This document shows positions 11,501-22,310 of a stretch of DNA of 64,000 nucleotides, piece after piece. Under the pieces are notes generated by a model. It was not told the origin of the DNA, made no database searches, and saw only the letters and a list, made by a program, of their open reading frames with translations. The stretch is from assembly GCA_031310005.1 (NCBI GenBank), contig CM062383.1:3038001-3102000 (forward strand), read 5' to 3'. Each line of letters starts with the position of its first letter. Positions within the stretch are counted from its first letter, which is position 1. The stretch is from Dactylellina haptotyla (lineage: Eukaryota; Ascomycota; Orbiliomycetes; Orbiliales; Orbiliaceae). The position numbers were made by a program, and so were the translations under genes.

Positions 11501-13071
11501 GTGAAGAAAAGACAGGGGAGAATACTATTCTAGCGCCGACACCAAGGGATGGGCGTCTTCACAACTTGGATACGATGAGTATCGACGATGATAGTGTTGT
11601 TCCGCTTCTACAGCAGGAGGATGATGAGAATATGCTTGACGCACCAGGGAATACTGAGAAACCACTGCCGCTTATCCCGCCCCCACCTCCACCAGATAGG
11701 CCGCCCCCGATTCCACCGCGTCCAAATCAGAAACATAATAGAAAGGTGTCTACCACTTTCAGTCTTGGAAGGCAACAAGATGTTACCGAGTGCATTGAGA
11801 ACGTGATGTTCCAACTCGAAGCGGCGCTGAAACCCGAAGGCCTCGACGAGGATGGCGAGCAGCTCGATATCATCAAGAAGTTGTTCTACGGGAAAACACA
11901 GCAGACGTTGGAGTTTTCCACACCGGCGGAGACGAGACTCAAAGAGGAGCGGTTCCAGCATCTGATTGTTGATGTCGCTGAGCCCGGTAGGGATATCTAC
12001 GATGCGCTTGATAATCATTTCGATGCTTCTATTGTCGAATTGGAGGGGAAACAAGCCAGGCGGCATTTGTCGCTCACTGAGCTCCCGGCTATTCTTCAAA
12101 TTCAGGTTCAGAGAGTACAGTTTAATCGGGAGACGAAGCAGCCGTATAAATCGAACGCACCGTTGACGTTCAAGGATACCATTTATCTTGATAGGTATAT
12201 GGCGTCCGGTGAGGATGATAAAGCGTTAATGGGGAGGAGGGAGCAGGATTGGAAGTGGAAGGCGGAGCTCGAGAAGCTGCAGAAGAGGCGTGCGGAGCTC
12301 ACTGTTGAAGTCGTAAGTCCCACTTTTTTTAACTCGACATATGGTAGGGACTCGGTGGATGCTAATTTAAATTTTGATTTTTAGGAGAACCTCAAACTTC
12401 CTGAAGCTCTGGATGCTACCCGTATGTATCTCGAGGAGATCAACCAGCTCGCCGCCGCGGAAGACGACGAAGAGTTGGTTGTTGTTCCCTCGGGTCTTTT
12501 ACTCGAATTGGATCATCACAAAGATCGCATTGCCCTGGAGCTAAGAAGTATGTTCCCTTTTTACCCATAATTCAACTGAACAACCTTACTGACCGGCCGA
12601 TAGCCATCGACGCGAATATCAAAGACATCACTAGCAAAATCGCTCAACAGTTCACCGACATGCGCAAATACGGTTACCGCATCCACTCTATCTTTTTCCA
12701 CAAAGGTAAGCTCACACTCATATATCCCTATTTCATAGATCCCTAGCTAACGCATGTTGGTAACCTTAGGAACGGTCAACTGGGGCCACTATTGGATCTA
12801 CATCTACGACTACGAGTCCGGGTACTATCGTAAATACAATGACAATACGGTCTCAAAACCCACGGATGAGCGTGAAATGTATAAAACCGGCGCGGAGGAC
12901 AAGAAGGACCATAATCCGCCGAATCCGTACTTTTTGGTGTACGTCCGCGAAGATCGGACTGATTTGATGGAGGCTGTTTGCAGGAATATCGAGCAGGATC
13001 CGATGCAGTTTTTGCAGCCGTTGGGGAGCGACGTTGTTATGGAAGGGGATGGTCAGGTCAAAGGGGGTTGA
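8569..13071 (+). CDS. UBP2: Ubiquitin carboxyl-terminal hydrolase UBP2
   Basis: Ubp2 is a USP-class cysteine protease that trims K63-linked ubiquitin chains and in yeast counteracts the Rsp5 ligase. Eleven exons: 8569-8623, 8695-9579, 9647-9715, 9772-9823, 9882-10353, 10414-10617, 10682-10764, 10824-12312, 12385-12547, 12604-12705, 12770-13071; 1291 aa, against about 1270 in S. cerevisiae. The N-terminal half is the fungal Ubp2 region, with cysteine pairs CQIC and CTNPGC. The Cys box GLENIGNTCYLNSLLQ places the nucleophile at C636. The His box GTVNWGHYWIYIYDYESG places the histidine at H1198. Between them lies a long acidic insert with a PPVY motif (residues 805-808) and a polyproline tract (about 887-911). 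All junctions keep frame. High confidence; the PPVY is discussed separately. Confidence 0.95.
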
Positions 13072-14607
13072 AGAAAAGTTAGTTAACGGGGTTTTAATGG
13101 GTATTTGGGTGAATTGGCAGATCTATCGAGGGTGGTAGTCGTTTGGGATTTCATAGTCTATTTTTTCTTCTATTTTTCTTCTTTGAGCTTCTTAAATTTG
13201 TGATCATGGTGGTTTAAATTGGGATTATGTTTTTTATTTCTTTGTGTCCCTATTTCCTTTTCCCGGGCCATTTTATGTTAAAAGGGCCATTATAGAGAGA
13301 ATGGAAGAAGAGAGAACGGTAGGGGATTAGCATTTTTTGGTGGGATAAGACCGGCGTTTTATTAAGGTTGTTATTGATAGCTATAAAATTGAATAATAAT
13401 ATTTTACATCAATTTTAGTTATGAACCAGGACTTCGTGAGATTGATAACCTATTGAATATTCTAATAAGTATCTTAATAAACACAATTGACACTTACAGC
13501 TGCTTCTAACCCAATTCTCCTTCCACACAGTACTAAAGTTTGACGCGCAATTGACAGGCGCACTTGGAACACGGGACCTCTAACGATAGCGCTCCGGGCA
13601 ATCCCGTTCTGTCTTCTAAAATCTGATATTCCAAGTGGAAGGTATTTTTTTTACAAAAAAAGGCGCATGTGGCTGGCGGCAGGTAAGTCCTACCAATTAG
13701 CAAACGCTACGTTGACACCGGAACTTCTATCCGCTAGAAAAAACCTCAGTACTGAGCTCGAGCTCGAGCAACAAGGCAATCGCATCGCAGGGATAGAAGC
13801 TGCATGCGGAAGCGACATATTTTTATCATTTATAACATTATAATCTAAACTTGAAATGGGTAACCATAGCGGGCCTCTAGATCTTCATAGTATTATTAAT
13901 GAAGGCATATTTATACGAGAGAATTCGAGAAAAGTATACGGAATGATATATGTCGCAATAGCGTGTTTTTTGTTCGGTTCGTTATACTTTGGAGATATAC
14001 AAAAAGGTGTAGGTGTCAAAAACACCTGGAGACAGGTATTAAGGGGACAAATCTTACCCGGGTTTCTCGTATGCTCCTATCATGATGATAGTAGGAACCC
14101 AGGGTAAACTAGTACAATGTTAACTGTGCATTAGCATTATAACGCAGAATATAGTTTGAAATTCCTCCTTATAATAACCCTTGCAGAAATCTGAAAAAAG
14201 ACAAGAAAGACAAGTGCGAGAATTCAAAGGTAATAATATGTAGTTAAGAAACTATAGACAGTGGCTGGCTTGCATTCAATCCTGAACAGACGCTTGGAAG
14301 TGAAAAGGGCGGACCCGCAAAAAAAGAAAAAAAAAAAAAAAGCAAAGGCGCGTTAGTAAAAACGAAAATAAGGATAATTTTGATCAAAAATATTTGAGTG
14401 AGAGATTCCATAACGCCAGATTCCCATTTCTATAGTCGTCAATTAAAGCCTGAGTGATGTTTTAGTTGCTTTTCGTTGTGAAGCCGCCGCACACCTACCA
14501 ACAACAAATTTCTGGCACTTCATGTTGTTGCAAAATATCGCTATTGAAATCCCTCAGCCTTGTATCCGATCTTGAACTTAGACTGTCTCGTATCGGTGCC
14601 AATAAGC
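13072..14607. other. Convergent intergenic region, no gene seen
   Basis: It lies between the 3' ends of UBP2 and the next minus-strand gene. It is AT-rich, with an A-run near 14325-14342 and a GAGCTC/CTCGAG palindromic run near 13754-13770. An 83-codon frame at 13856-14107 matches nothing I know. I see no tRNA or repeat element. Confidence 0.45.
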
Positions 14608-16205
14608 CTAACCGGCCCTCTCAGCTATCTCCCTCCACATCTCTTCGTCGCTACCCTGATTGTAATTGGAAAAGTCCATGTTATAGTTCCCACCAACCAT
14701 AGGATCATCTAATCGTGAATCCGAGAAAAAAAGAGGGTCGTCTCCCAAAAGATCTTGAGAGTTCGGGCTATGAGCATCTGACACGGAGTTTGTATTGTTC
14801 GGCCAAATACCAGGTTGTTGCATATTCATCCCGGAGCCGTACATCACACCTTGGCCGTTTTGAGGTAATTGAAAATTGAGAAAACCGAGATCAGTATCAC
14901 TGAATGGGGCTTGAGTGGTTGGCTGTTGACTGCCAGGCTGGAGTTGGTTCCTGGCCGCTGTCGAGGTGTTCAGATCTTGCGTGCTTTGACCAGAGCGCCC
15001 AGTGGCCATTGGTTCCACTGAGAACTGGCCTAAATGTTGACTATATGATGGGCTTTTAAACGGTGGTGCGTTGACAGGCATGGACATCCTTCGGCCGGAT
15101 GATGACTCCCCAGATGAACCTGTTCCTGCTGGGTTTGACGGACCCGCACCCATGTGAAGAGACCTTGAGGGTTTATCACTCAAAGGACTAACAATAACGT
15201 CCCCGTTATTTGATGCTTCGCGCGCCAGGCTTTGGCTCATTGCATAGAATTGTTCTGCGGATAATGCTGCTGAGTCGTATGTATTCGATACCAACGGAGC
15301 GTGAGGGATCTGTAACATCGGAGTCGTCTGTCTGCGGGCAAAATAGGTTCCTTGGTAGGCAGCTGGAGGCAGCGTACCAAGCCCTACTGGCCCCATATGA
15401 AATTGCGTTCCCGAGGACTGCAGTCGAGCCAGGGTAGCCGGAGGCATGGCATTCATGGGAGACGGGGTAGGGGGATTCGAAGATTGCGGCGAAAAGGCAG
15501 AGGGCGAAAATGATGCATGGGGCAAAGATGTGTCACCAATTGTGCCAGCTGAAGCAAAATTGGTCGGTGCGCCCGTGGTAGGAGCACCTGTACCCGCGCT
15601 GGCACCAGCCATCGCAGCCTGGGCAGAGATTTGATGAGACCGGTGGAGCACATTTTCGAGGGCTGTGCGAATGTCAGTGTGAGTCGCTAAATGTGAAGCA
15701 AGTCTGTTGTTCCATTCACGGTCGTTGGCCAGGAGTCGCTGGGTGAATTGTCGGTATGGCAGAGGAGAATCGTCGGGTTCTTCATCGTACATAGCATCAC
15801 TTAGGACTTCTTCTTCTGAAACCACCAGGCCTCTGCCTGTTCGCCGTCTGTGAATCTCAGATGCTCTGCGAGCTGATTCTACTCGAGCCTCGAGACTCCT
15901 ATCGCTGCGTCGAGAGGCTGCAATGTAGGCACTACATGACAACACACAGTTGGGTATTAGTAAAAAAATCCCAACAAAAGGGCGAGAGGCAATAGGGTTT
16001 CGAGAAAAGAATGCAACAATATTCGAGAAGGGGCTCTGAGAGTTTTAGGGTATGTATATACTGTTATATAAATTCTATTTAGGAGGGTAGAACTCTTTTT
16101 AAACAGCAATATCACTTACCGCTCCTGATTTTCCTCGTGTGTCCTTTCGGTCCTCATCGTTGATCTAGCAACTGGCATTGGTGGTGGTGGATTCCTTGCT
16201 GCCAT
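14608..16205 (-). CDS. Conserved-looking Ser/Pro/Gln-rich protein of unknown function
   Basis: Two exons (16205-16120 and 15931-14608) give 469 aa. Exon 1 encodes MAARNPPPPMPVARS and an acidic/basic stretch ending THEENQER. It is joined through a 188-nt intron, phase 2, to AYIAASRR and RSDRSLEARVESARRASEI. The first 110 residues are charged and likely helical, with a patch RRRTGRGLVVSEEEVLSDAMY. The rest is low-complexity Ser/Pro/Gln/Asn-rich with no membrane segment or catalytic motif, and ends acidic (EEMWREIAERAG). The charged N-terminal block resembles an uncharacterised protein widespread in filamentous ascomycetes, but I cannot name it with certainty. The composition suggests a nuclear regulatory or scaffold protein; this is inference. 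The gene converges on UBP2. Confidence 0.75.
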
Positions 16206-18524
16206 GACTGAATTAAAAGATCCAGGAATGGATCGGATTCACCTCTCCTTAGCGTATATATCTGATGGTCTTGCCCGGCTACGTGTCCTACCACAGACAA
16301 GCCAAGATCCGAAATGAGGAAAAAAAGCCTTCAGGGTCGGGACAGGGTCAAGCAAGATGCAAATGTGACCGTACGAGACAAAGAAGGAAGTGAGATTTCT
16401 TAGTTTTACCACGGGAATAGCGGTACGGCTGACTAGGGGAGGGTGTTCAGGTGGGCCTGTGGCTGGCGGAGACGAGGAGGAAGTGATATCGATTGGCTAT
16501 ATTGCTTCCCCGGATGTATGTGACCGATGCAATCAAGCAAGATCCGAAAGGGTCTGGAACGGAACGGTCAAGATGAGGCTTCCAAAGGCTTCGGTTAGTG
16601 GATGGGCTTGAAGGTATGTTTCAAAACTGGTGTGATCGAAGATGGATTTGGAAAGAGGCAAAGGTGAAAGCTCAGGAAAAAGTAAAGGTAGCCTAGATCG
16701 CGGCCAAGTAACTGCGACTTCAGACCTCTCTACCAATCGAAAAGACAGCAGCAGTAGAGGAGAACTCGTTCACTGCATGCGCGGAGAAGGAAAGAACGTC
16801 CAATTTCCAATCTTTGGGAAGAAGGGAAATCCAGATCTCCGAGGAGGGCGCAATCCAAAAGACGATATCGTCTCCGTTGCAACCCGATTGTTATTTGTGT
16901 GATATCCGATTTGAGACTACTCTCAAGCAGGTCTTTCGAGAACTGCTAAAAGGTTGGAGCCGTCTGTCCAGCTCATCCAGAGGTACAAATGTCCAGAGGC
17001 GCTGGTGTATTTGCTCGTAATTCGAGAGGAGGAATGCACGAGGGAAAGAAGTAGCAAATGCGAAAACAAAAAGCAAGCCCATACACACAGATACAATTGA
17101 AGACTTGTCTGGTGTGCGGACGAGTATCCCCCTGTGGACTCCCAACGGGGATCGTCCGGTATAAAAAGGAAAATGCAGCTGCAAGCTGTGAGCTGCTGCG
17201 TGCTTGGTGGGTCGAAGCACTAGTTTTCCTGCGCGATAAACTGCCAAACCCTGGTGAGGGGAACGTTTTTTTTGGAAATCGGACAGAAATCTCCTCGGAT
17301 CGAAAATCGAAAAACTTCAGGTAACCAGCAAGCGGCCGTCACGGAGGACCCAAACTTTTGGGACCTTGAGCTGAAAAATTCAGGGACTATGATAAGATTA
17401 GTTTTGGGTATGCCACCGATTCAGCGACGAAGCTTCGAAACGAGACAAGGGACTCGGGATCGGGGCACCACATGAAAAAACATAAGGGCAGTCAACTTTG
17501 ACGGTTTGCTGTCGACCAAAACCAAAAAAAAAGGAAACATACAAATAGAATATTTAAAAGATAATAATGTAAGCCCTAGCCTCTCCTTCGAACCCTTCTA
17601 TAAATCCAATGTGATATTATATTCGACGTGTGATATTTTGTTCGAGCTTTGCCGCCCACAGCCGTGTTCACATTTTCGAGGCGGCAACGCTGAAGAAAAG
17701 GACGGTCAAACGACCCGCAGAATGTGAACATTCCAACATGTTGCGCGGAAAACAGATTTCCGCGCGTTGGGAGCTAGCTGTGATCATCGCAGTGCCTGCT
17801 GCGTATCGCTGCGTATGCTGCGACCTGCGGATTCGATGGACGATCGATGTTCGTTCTTTTCGATTGTCAGATGGTATCTACGTACGAGTAAGCCGGGAAG
17901 GACCCCGCTCCGCTAAGGCCCGCCCTGGCGATTTTTCTAATATGGTGCGGAGGCCTAGGGCTTAGATCGGGCGATTGGGAGCATCGACCGGGTCAACTCA
18001 GGCTTTTGAGCCGAAACGTTCCTCGAGATCGCGATCGCAAGATTGCAATCAACTCGTCTTTAGCCGTTGGAAATCGAAATCGAAATTAGGGGGAAAAATG
18101 GCAAACCCCACGGGTAACGGTAGTTTCTTACGATAGTGTTCCTAGCGGAGAGTTTTTAAAGTTTTTAATGAAAGAAGGGTTATTTCTGATCGAACTGCCC
18201 GCATCGATGGAGTTTTTATAAATCTGCAATCATCTGAAGCTCCACCGATCTCTCGATCGGTTTCTAACTCTACCGCTAAGAAAGCTAAGAAAACGGTTTA
18301 CCATCCGCATTTTCTCTTTCTCTTACTATGACGTCGAAATTGGCATTCTACGGACAAGGAGCTACGCTGCGAAGACCCCGCATATAGAGTCTAGAAGAAA
18401 CAGATCGGGTTTATAGACGAGTATCGCGATCAGTTTGATTTCTCTCTGGCATCTTGCAGTTTCGCGACGCGACGTCATCCTTGGTTCATGATTACAACGA
18501 AGTTCTAGAAAACGTCAAGGAAAA
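16206..18524. other. Gene-poor intergenic region
   Basis: This is 2.3 kb upstream of the minus-strand gene at 14.6-16.2 kb. No frame resembles a protein family. The part from about 17.9 to 18.5 kb has only interrupted short frames on both strands and could be decayed sequence, but I cannot assign an origin. A strong inverted repeat at 17733-17770 is listed separately. Confidence 0.4.
17733..17770. repeat. Imperfect inverted repeat / hairpin
   Basis: A perfect 9-bp stem (GCGCGGAAA at 17743-17751 with TTTCCGCGC at 17757-17765) encloses a 5-nt loop. It is extended by a matching outer arm (CCAAC at 17733-17737, GTTGG at 17766-17770) after a 5-nt bulge. It lies in a gene-free stretch, with no poly-U run after it. 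Role unknown. Confidence 0.6.
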
Positions 18525-18910
18525 TTAGCGGACTCCCAGATCGGAATACGCACCACCGTTTTTTTGGAACTTCAACATGTTAACACCCAACCCCTCAGAC
18601 CTCATCGCTGGGCCTTGCTTAAATCTGGTGCGTTTGCCACCCCCGGACTTTACCTGAAAGAATAAAAATTCATGAATGCCGTAGGTACATGATTATGTAT
18701 ACCTGTTCTAAATCGATAGGTACTTACCTGTGCCACCATTGTCTTGTAACTTCGTACCGACCATGAGCCGAGTTGGTGGCGCACCCCATGCCTAAAATCT
18801 CGCCAATCTGACCCGTGGTCCAGATCGATCGCACAGGCTTCACCTTTTGGCCATTTAGAGCTACGAGCCGGGCGCCAATCCTCAGAATTCGCCACCAAAA
18901 TTACACCGCC
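18525..18910 (-). CDS. Unrecognised spliced reading frame (3' exons of a putative gene)
   Basis: Two minus-strand segments read as one frame. Segment 18910-18728 encodes GGVILVANSEDWRP, then WPKGEACAIDLDHGSDW and WSVRSYKTMVAQ. A 74-nt intron (gtaagt..ttcag) joins it in phase 0 to 18653-18525, encoding VKSGGGKRTRFKQGPAMRSE, GLGVNMLKFQ and an end at GAYSDLGVR plus stop, about 103 residues so far. The composition (W, G, C, D, charged) looks like a folded domain rather than chance. A possible upstream segment at 19128-18958 (ending RAPSTIR) would join in phase through a 47-nt intron, but I see no ATG for it. No family recognised. It could be a small fast-evolving protein gene or a remnant. Confidence 0.35.
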
Positions 18911-19866
18911 CTTGAAAAGCGCGAGTCATCCTACTAAGCTAGGGATATAATATACACCCGTATTGTGCTTGGAGCACGGAAAGCTCCAGACAAGCTAGAC
19001 TGCCCTGACTCAACTACAGGGTAGTTATATGTAAATGAGTGGTGAGATGATGTAAGCTTCGCGAGGTCGTCTTGCAGTCGAGGGAGCCGTGTCAGCCGAG
19101 CACTGATTTCAGATGCGGACGTTTCCACTCAGCCGTACGAACGGGAGAAGGTGCAGCTGTCTTCACAAACTTCTTTACTCATGCCAGCATCATGCGTGAA
19201 CTGAAGCCGGAGGCATCAAATTATTTCGAGCCATCCCGCACAATCTTCAAAACTATTCAAATCAGACCATATGTACATATATGTCAGGTGCATGATCCAT
19301 CACAGCTCGAGCATAATCTGATGCAATGCAATTCCTCCCTTAGGGACATTCCTCACGAAAGCCACTCGCAAGACGGCCCAAAACCAGTTTCCTGCAATGC
19401 ATACCTACCTGCATAGACTTTCACCCGTGGTCCCGGCTATTCCGCAAATGATATCGCATATATTTTCTGAACTGGCCAATATTGCCTCGGGGAAAATATG
19501 CGCCGGGGGGCAAGCTCGCGTATCTAAAATGGTTTGGAGATCTTCGGGCCGGTCCAAGATAGGTGTAGCGCGAGATCGAATCCGACTTCACGAACAATTT
19601 GCGAGGAAAAAATAGGGTTCAGCGGGCATAATTCGCATTTCTGCACAGGGTTCCACGGGCGTCCCTCCTATTCGCTCTTCTCTTCCAGCTTTGCCTACCG
19701 CGAATCAGAACAACAAGGCTGCTTTCCCCCCGATCACATGGCCACATGGGCGGACGGAAATTTAAAATGTGCTTGTTAATGAAAATGACTCGCATTCCTT
19801 CTAACCAACAATTGGTATATATGCCTAATGAGGAAAGTCTATAGCGGTGACACAGTTCTAATTTTT
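18911..19866. other. Intergenic region upstream of the unrecognised frame
   Basis: It may contain 5' exons of the minus-strand frame at 18.5-18.9 kb, but I could not fix a start codon. It also contains the 3' flank of the IZH gene. Nothing else is recognisable. Confidence 0.35.
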
Positions 19867-20910
19867 CTATGCCCTGCACTGCCGATGCGTGTAATTATAA
19901 TCGTAAGCCAGTGTGATACCAAGCCAATGCATTGCGGTGGCTAATACCACGAAAACGTGGAAAATTTGGTGCGAAGAGAACCAAATATCGAACTTGCCAG
20001 GCCATTTTGATTCTGGAAATCTGGTCTGCAATTCGTAGGTCATATTAGCAAATAATGAACAATAAGCTCGGATCTAGGAGCACTTACGCCATAAAACAAT
20101 GTACCCGTCAACAATAGGAACCCTTCAAAGATATAATAAGGCATACCAGACTGCTTCATCATCTTTTCAATACCAAACACCACCGAGCCATGGATGAGCG
20201 GTGCAAACCCTGATAATCCTGTGCCGACAAACGCAAAAATCCTTAAGTTTCTATACTTCGGGCCGTGGAATTTGGGGTTTAGAAGAATAAAGCAGCAGAG
20301 TGCTCCGAGGGTCAAGATCTTCGAGCTATGTCAAAAACCGATTTTCTTAATTTCCGCTAGACCATAGAGAAAAACGTACCATTGACCAATATATAGCACG
20401 CAGATGCGGCTCGCAATAAAATACCAGGTATATCCCAGATACGAAATCGCCCACCATCAGTACCATAATCCCGATAAAGTCTGCCTTCAACCAGAGGTGC
20501 GCTATATTCTCTGAATGGCATACCATGGTGTGATATATCGAGGATATAAGACAACATATTACAGCCGTCAATATCCAAATCGCAAATATCAGATAATCGC
20601 TTTGAGTCGCCTGCGGGTAGTGTTTATCAAAATACTGGAAGAAGAATCCTTCTACTGCTACCGTAAGAACGGCAGGTACCAGATGTGTGTATATGCTGAG
20701 AGTTTCATTGTGCATGTAGTACAAACTGTCGAAACAGGCGCGGGTCGACTTGAACTCTGGACGGTAGCCATGGTGAATGAACTCGTTTTCCTTTTGCCAA
20801 TCGGGTAGCTCTTGATAAGATAGAAGCTGAATACCGGTCTTCCTCGATGAAGATTCGACGTCCACCTCGCCCTTCGAGCATATTCTACGGGATTTTTTAG
20901 TTTTTGCCAT
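19867..20910 (-). CDS. PAQR / hemolysin III family seven-helix membrane protein (IZH-type, adiponectin receptor-like)
   Basis: Fungal IZH proteins are seven-helix membrane proteins with a zinc-binding active site, linked in yeast to zinc and sterol homeostasis and osmotin sensing. Three exons (20910-20380, 20318-20088, 20025-19867), all joined in phase 0, give 306 aa. Sequence signs are the pre-TM motif HHGYRPEF, the HNETLSIYTHL motif before TM1, the S-x3-H site (S123, H127 in SSIYH) and the C-terminal H-x3-H site (H273, H277 in HQIFH). These are the three zinc-ligand histidines and the serine of the family. Hydrophobic segments fit seven helices. The first intron ends at CTCGAAG. The N terminus is Lys/Arg-rich and presumably cytosolic. 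It is divergent from CMR1, 1.4 kb away. High confidence in family. Confidence 0.9.
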
Positions 20911-22310
20911 TTTTATTGTGTTGGTTTATGGGCCCCTGTCGTTTAAGCATGTGCTATTGACAAGGCGGAGTGTAGGGGATAAAAATTTTGAAGTCAGATC
21001 CACATACCAGCAGTCTCTTTAAATGTCAACTTCAATCGGGGCACGGGAGCTAGCTATCGCGGCGTAGATGCAGGGCGCGATAAGAAACAAGCTTCTAATG
21101 CTGTGCCGTCTCTTCTACCCCTCTTGAGGGAAATTCATTGTGCTCTCATAGATCATCGATAGTAGTCGGGTTATGGTTTGCAGAAACTGCCAATTAGGGA
21201 ACATATTTCTAGCATGTGGTTTTGAGCTCCTCTCGCAAACGAATCCCACCTGCTCCAAGTCAGATGTCTGCAATTGCTAAATATGAGGGTTCTCCGTGGG
21301 GGGCTGGTCCCTGAGAACCTTGCTAGCCGGGCCGTCCCCATTCAAGTTCATTCTTCAGCTGTTGTCGCAGCGCAGCGTATTGGAATATATTTTCACTCCG
21401 TTATAGCATCATGTTAGCTTTTAATACTGGCGTATACCTCGTATTTTTAATTTTTATAAAAACCATACAATTGTACAACACACCAATTTCCTGCTCGTAC
21501 TATATTTTCCAGCTGAAAGATATCAAGATGTATTTGAGAAGAACCAGTGTGATGGCGAAATCGTCACGTTGAAAAGTGGTACGAGCGAATTATTTGTGAT
21601 GCGACCTTGCACACAAGGTTTGCGACCCTTGTATAAGCTTATGGCGAACGCTTGAAACAGGTTGTGATCTAGTCCATCGCTCAATCGATTGCAATCTTTG
21701 GAAGGTGAGTTCAAGGACCTGACATTTTGACGAGCTCATCTCATCGCGTATCTACCGGGCGAACGGATCTTAAAAATTTACTCCTGCCTACTAGATTGTA
21801 GTTGGAATTTCCCAGATCTCTCCGGAATAGAGATCAGATCAGGATGCGGAGTCGAGACCGCCAAACTTAATGGAACAGGATCTTTCTAGTCAGTCGACAG
21901 ATGTGAATTGAAGACTGGTTTCTGTACCCATGCGACAGGCAGCTAGCCGAACCCTCTTGGAATAGCCATTTGTCAGACAGCGCGGATTCATCAGTCCCTC
22001 GCATACCCCACTTCGTACTCCGGGTCGACTGGGCAGCCAAGAATGGGAAATCTATAGAAGGGGGTTGTATTGTGTGTGTGTGGGAGGCCATCGCGTGGCA
22101 GTGTGACACCGAACTGACCGAACTGGTCGCTGAGACCAAAACGCGTCGCTTTGGTCGCATTTTGGCTGCAGGGCGCGTTGATTGAAAACCTCCCCGTCCG
22201 CCACTCACCTCCCACGTTCCACAGAGCATCGTCCGCTTATCCTACCTATTACCTCGCCCCCAGTCACATATCAATACCCTTCGGCGCTTCTACCCAGTGG
22301 AGATTTCACC
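20911..22310. promoter_or_regulatory. Divergent intergenic region IZH-type gene / CMR1
   Basis: 1.4 kb between two divergent genes holds both promoters. The 100 nt before CMR1 are C-rich on the plus strand. The small frames in this region show no family resemblance. Confidence 0.45.

Noticed and set aside
12313-12384. Continuation of UBP2 exon 8 to an in-frame stop at about 12384
   Set aside because: It begins with gtaagt and ends with ttttag, and the following exon continues the protease domain to the His box, so it is an intron.
13559-13636. Possible small structured RNA from nearby complementary segments (cttggaa / ttccaag, cgggcaatcccg)
   Set aside because: Stems are short and do not form one consistent fold; no promoter boxes were seen.
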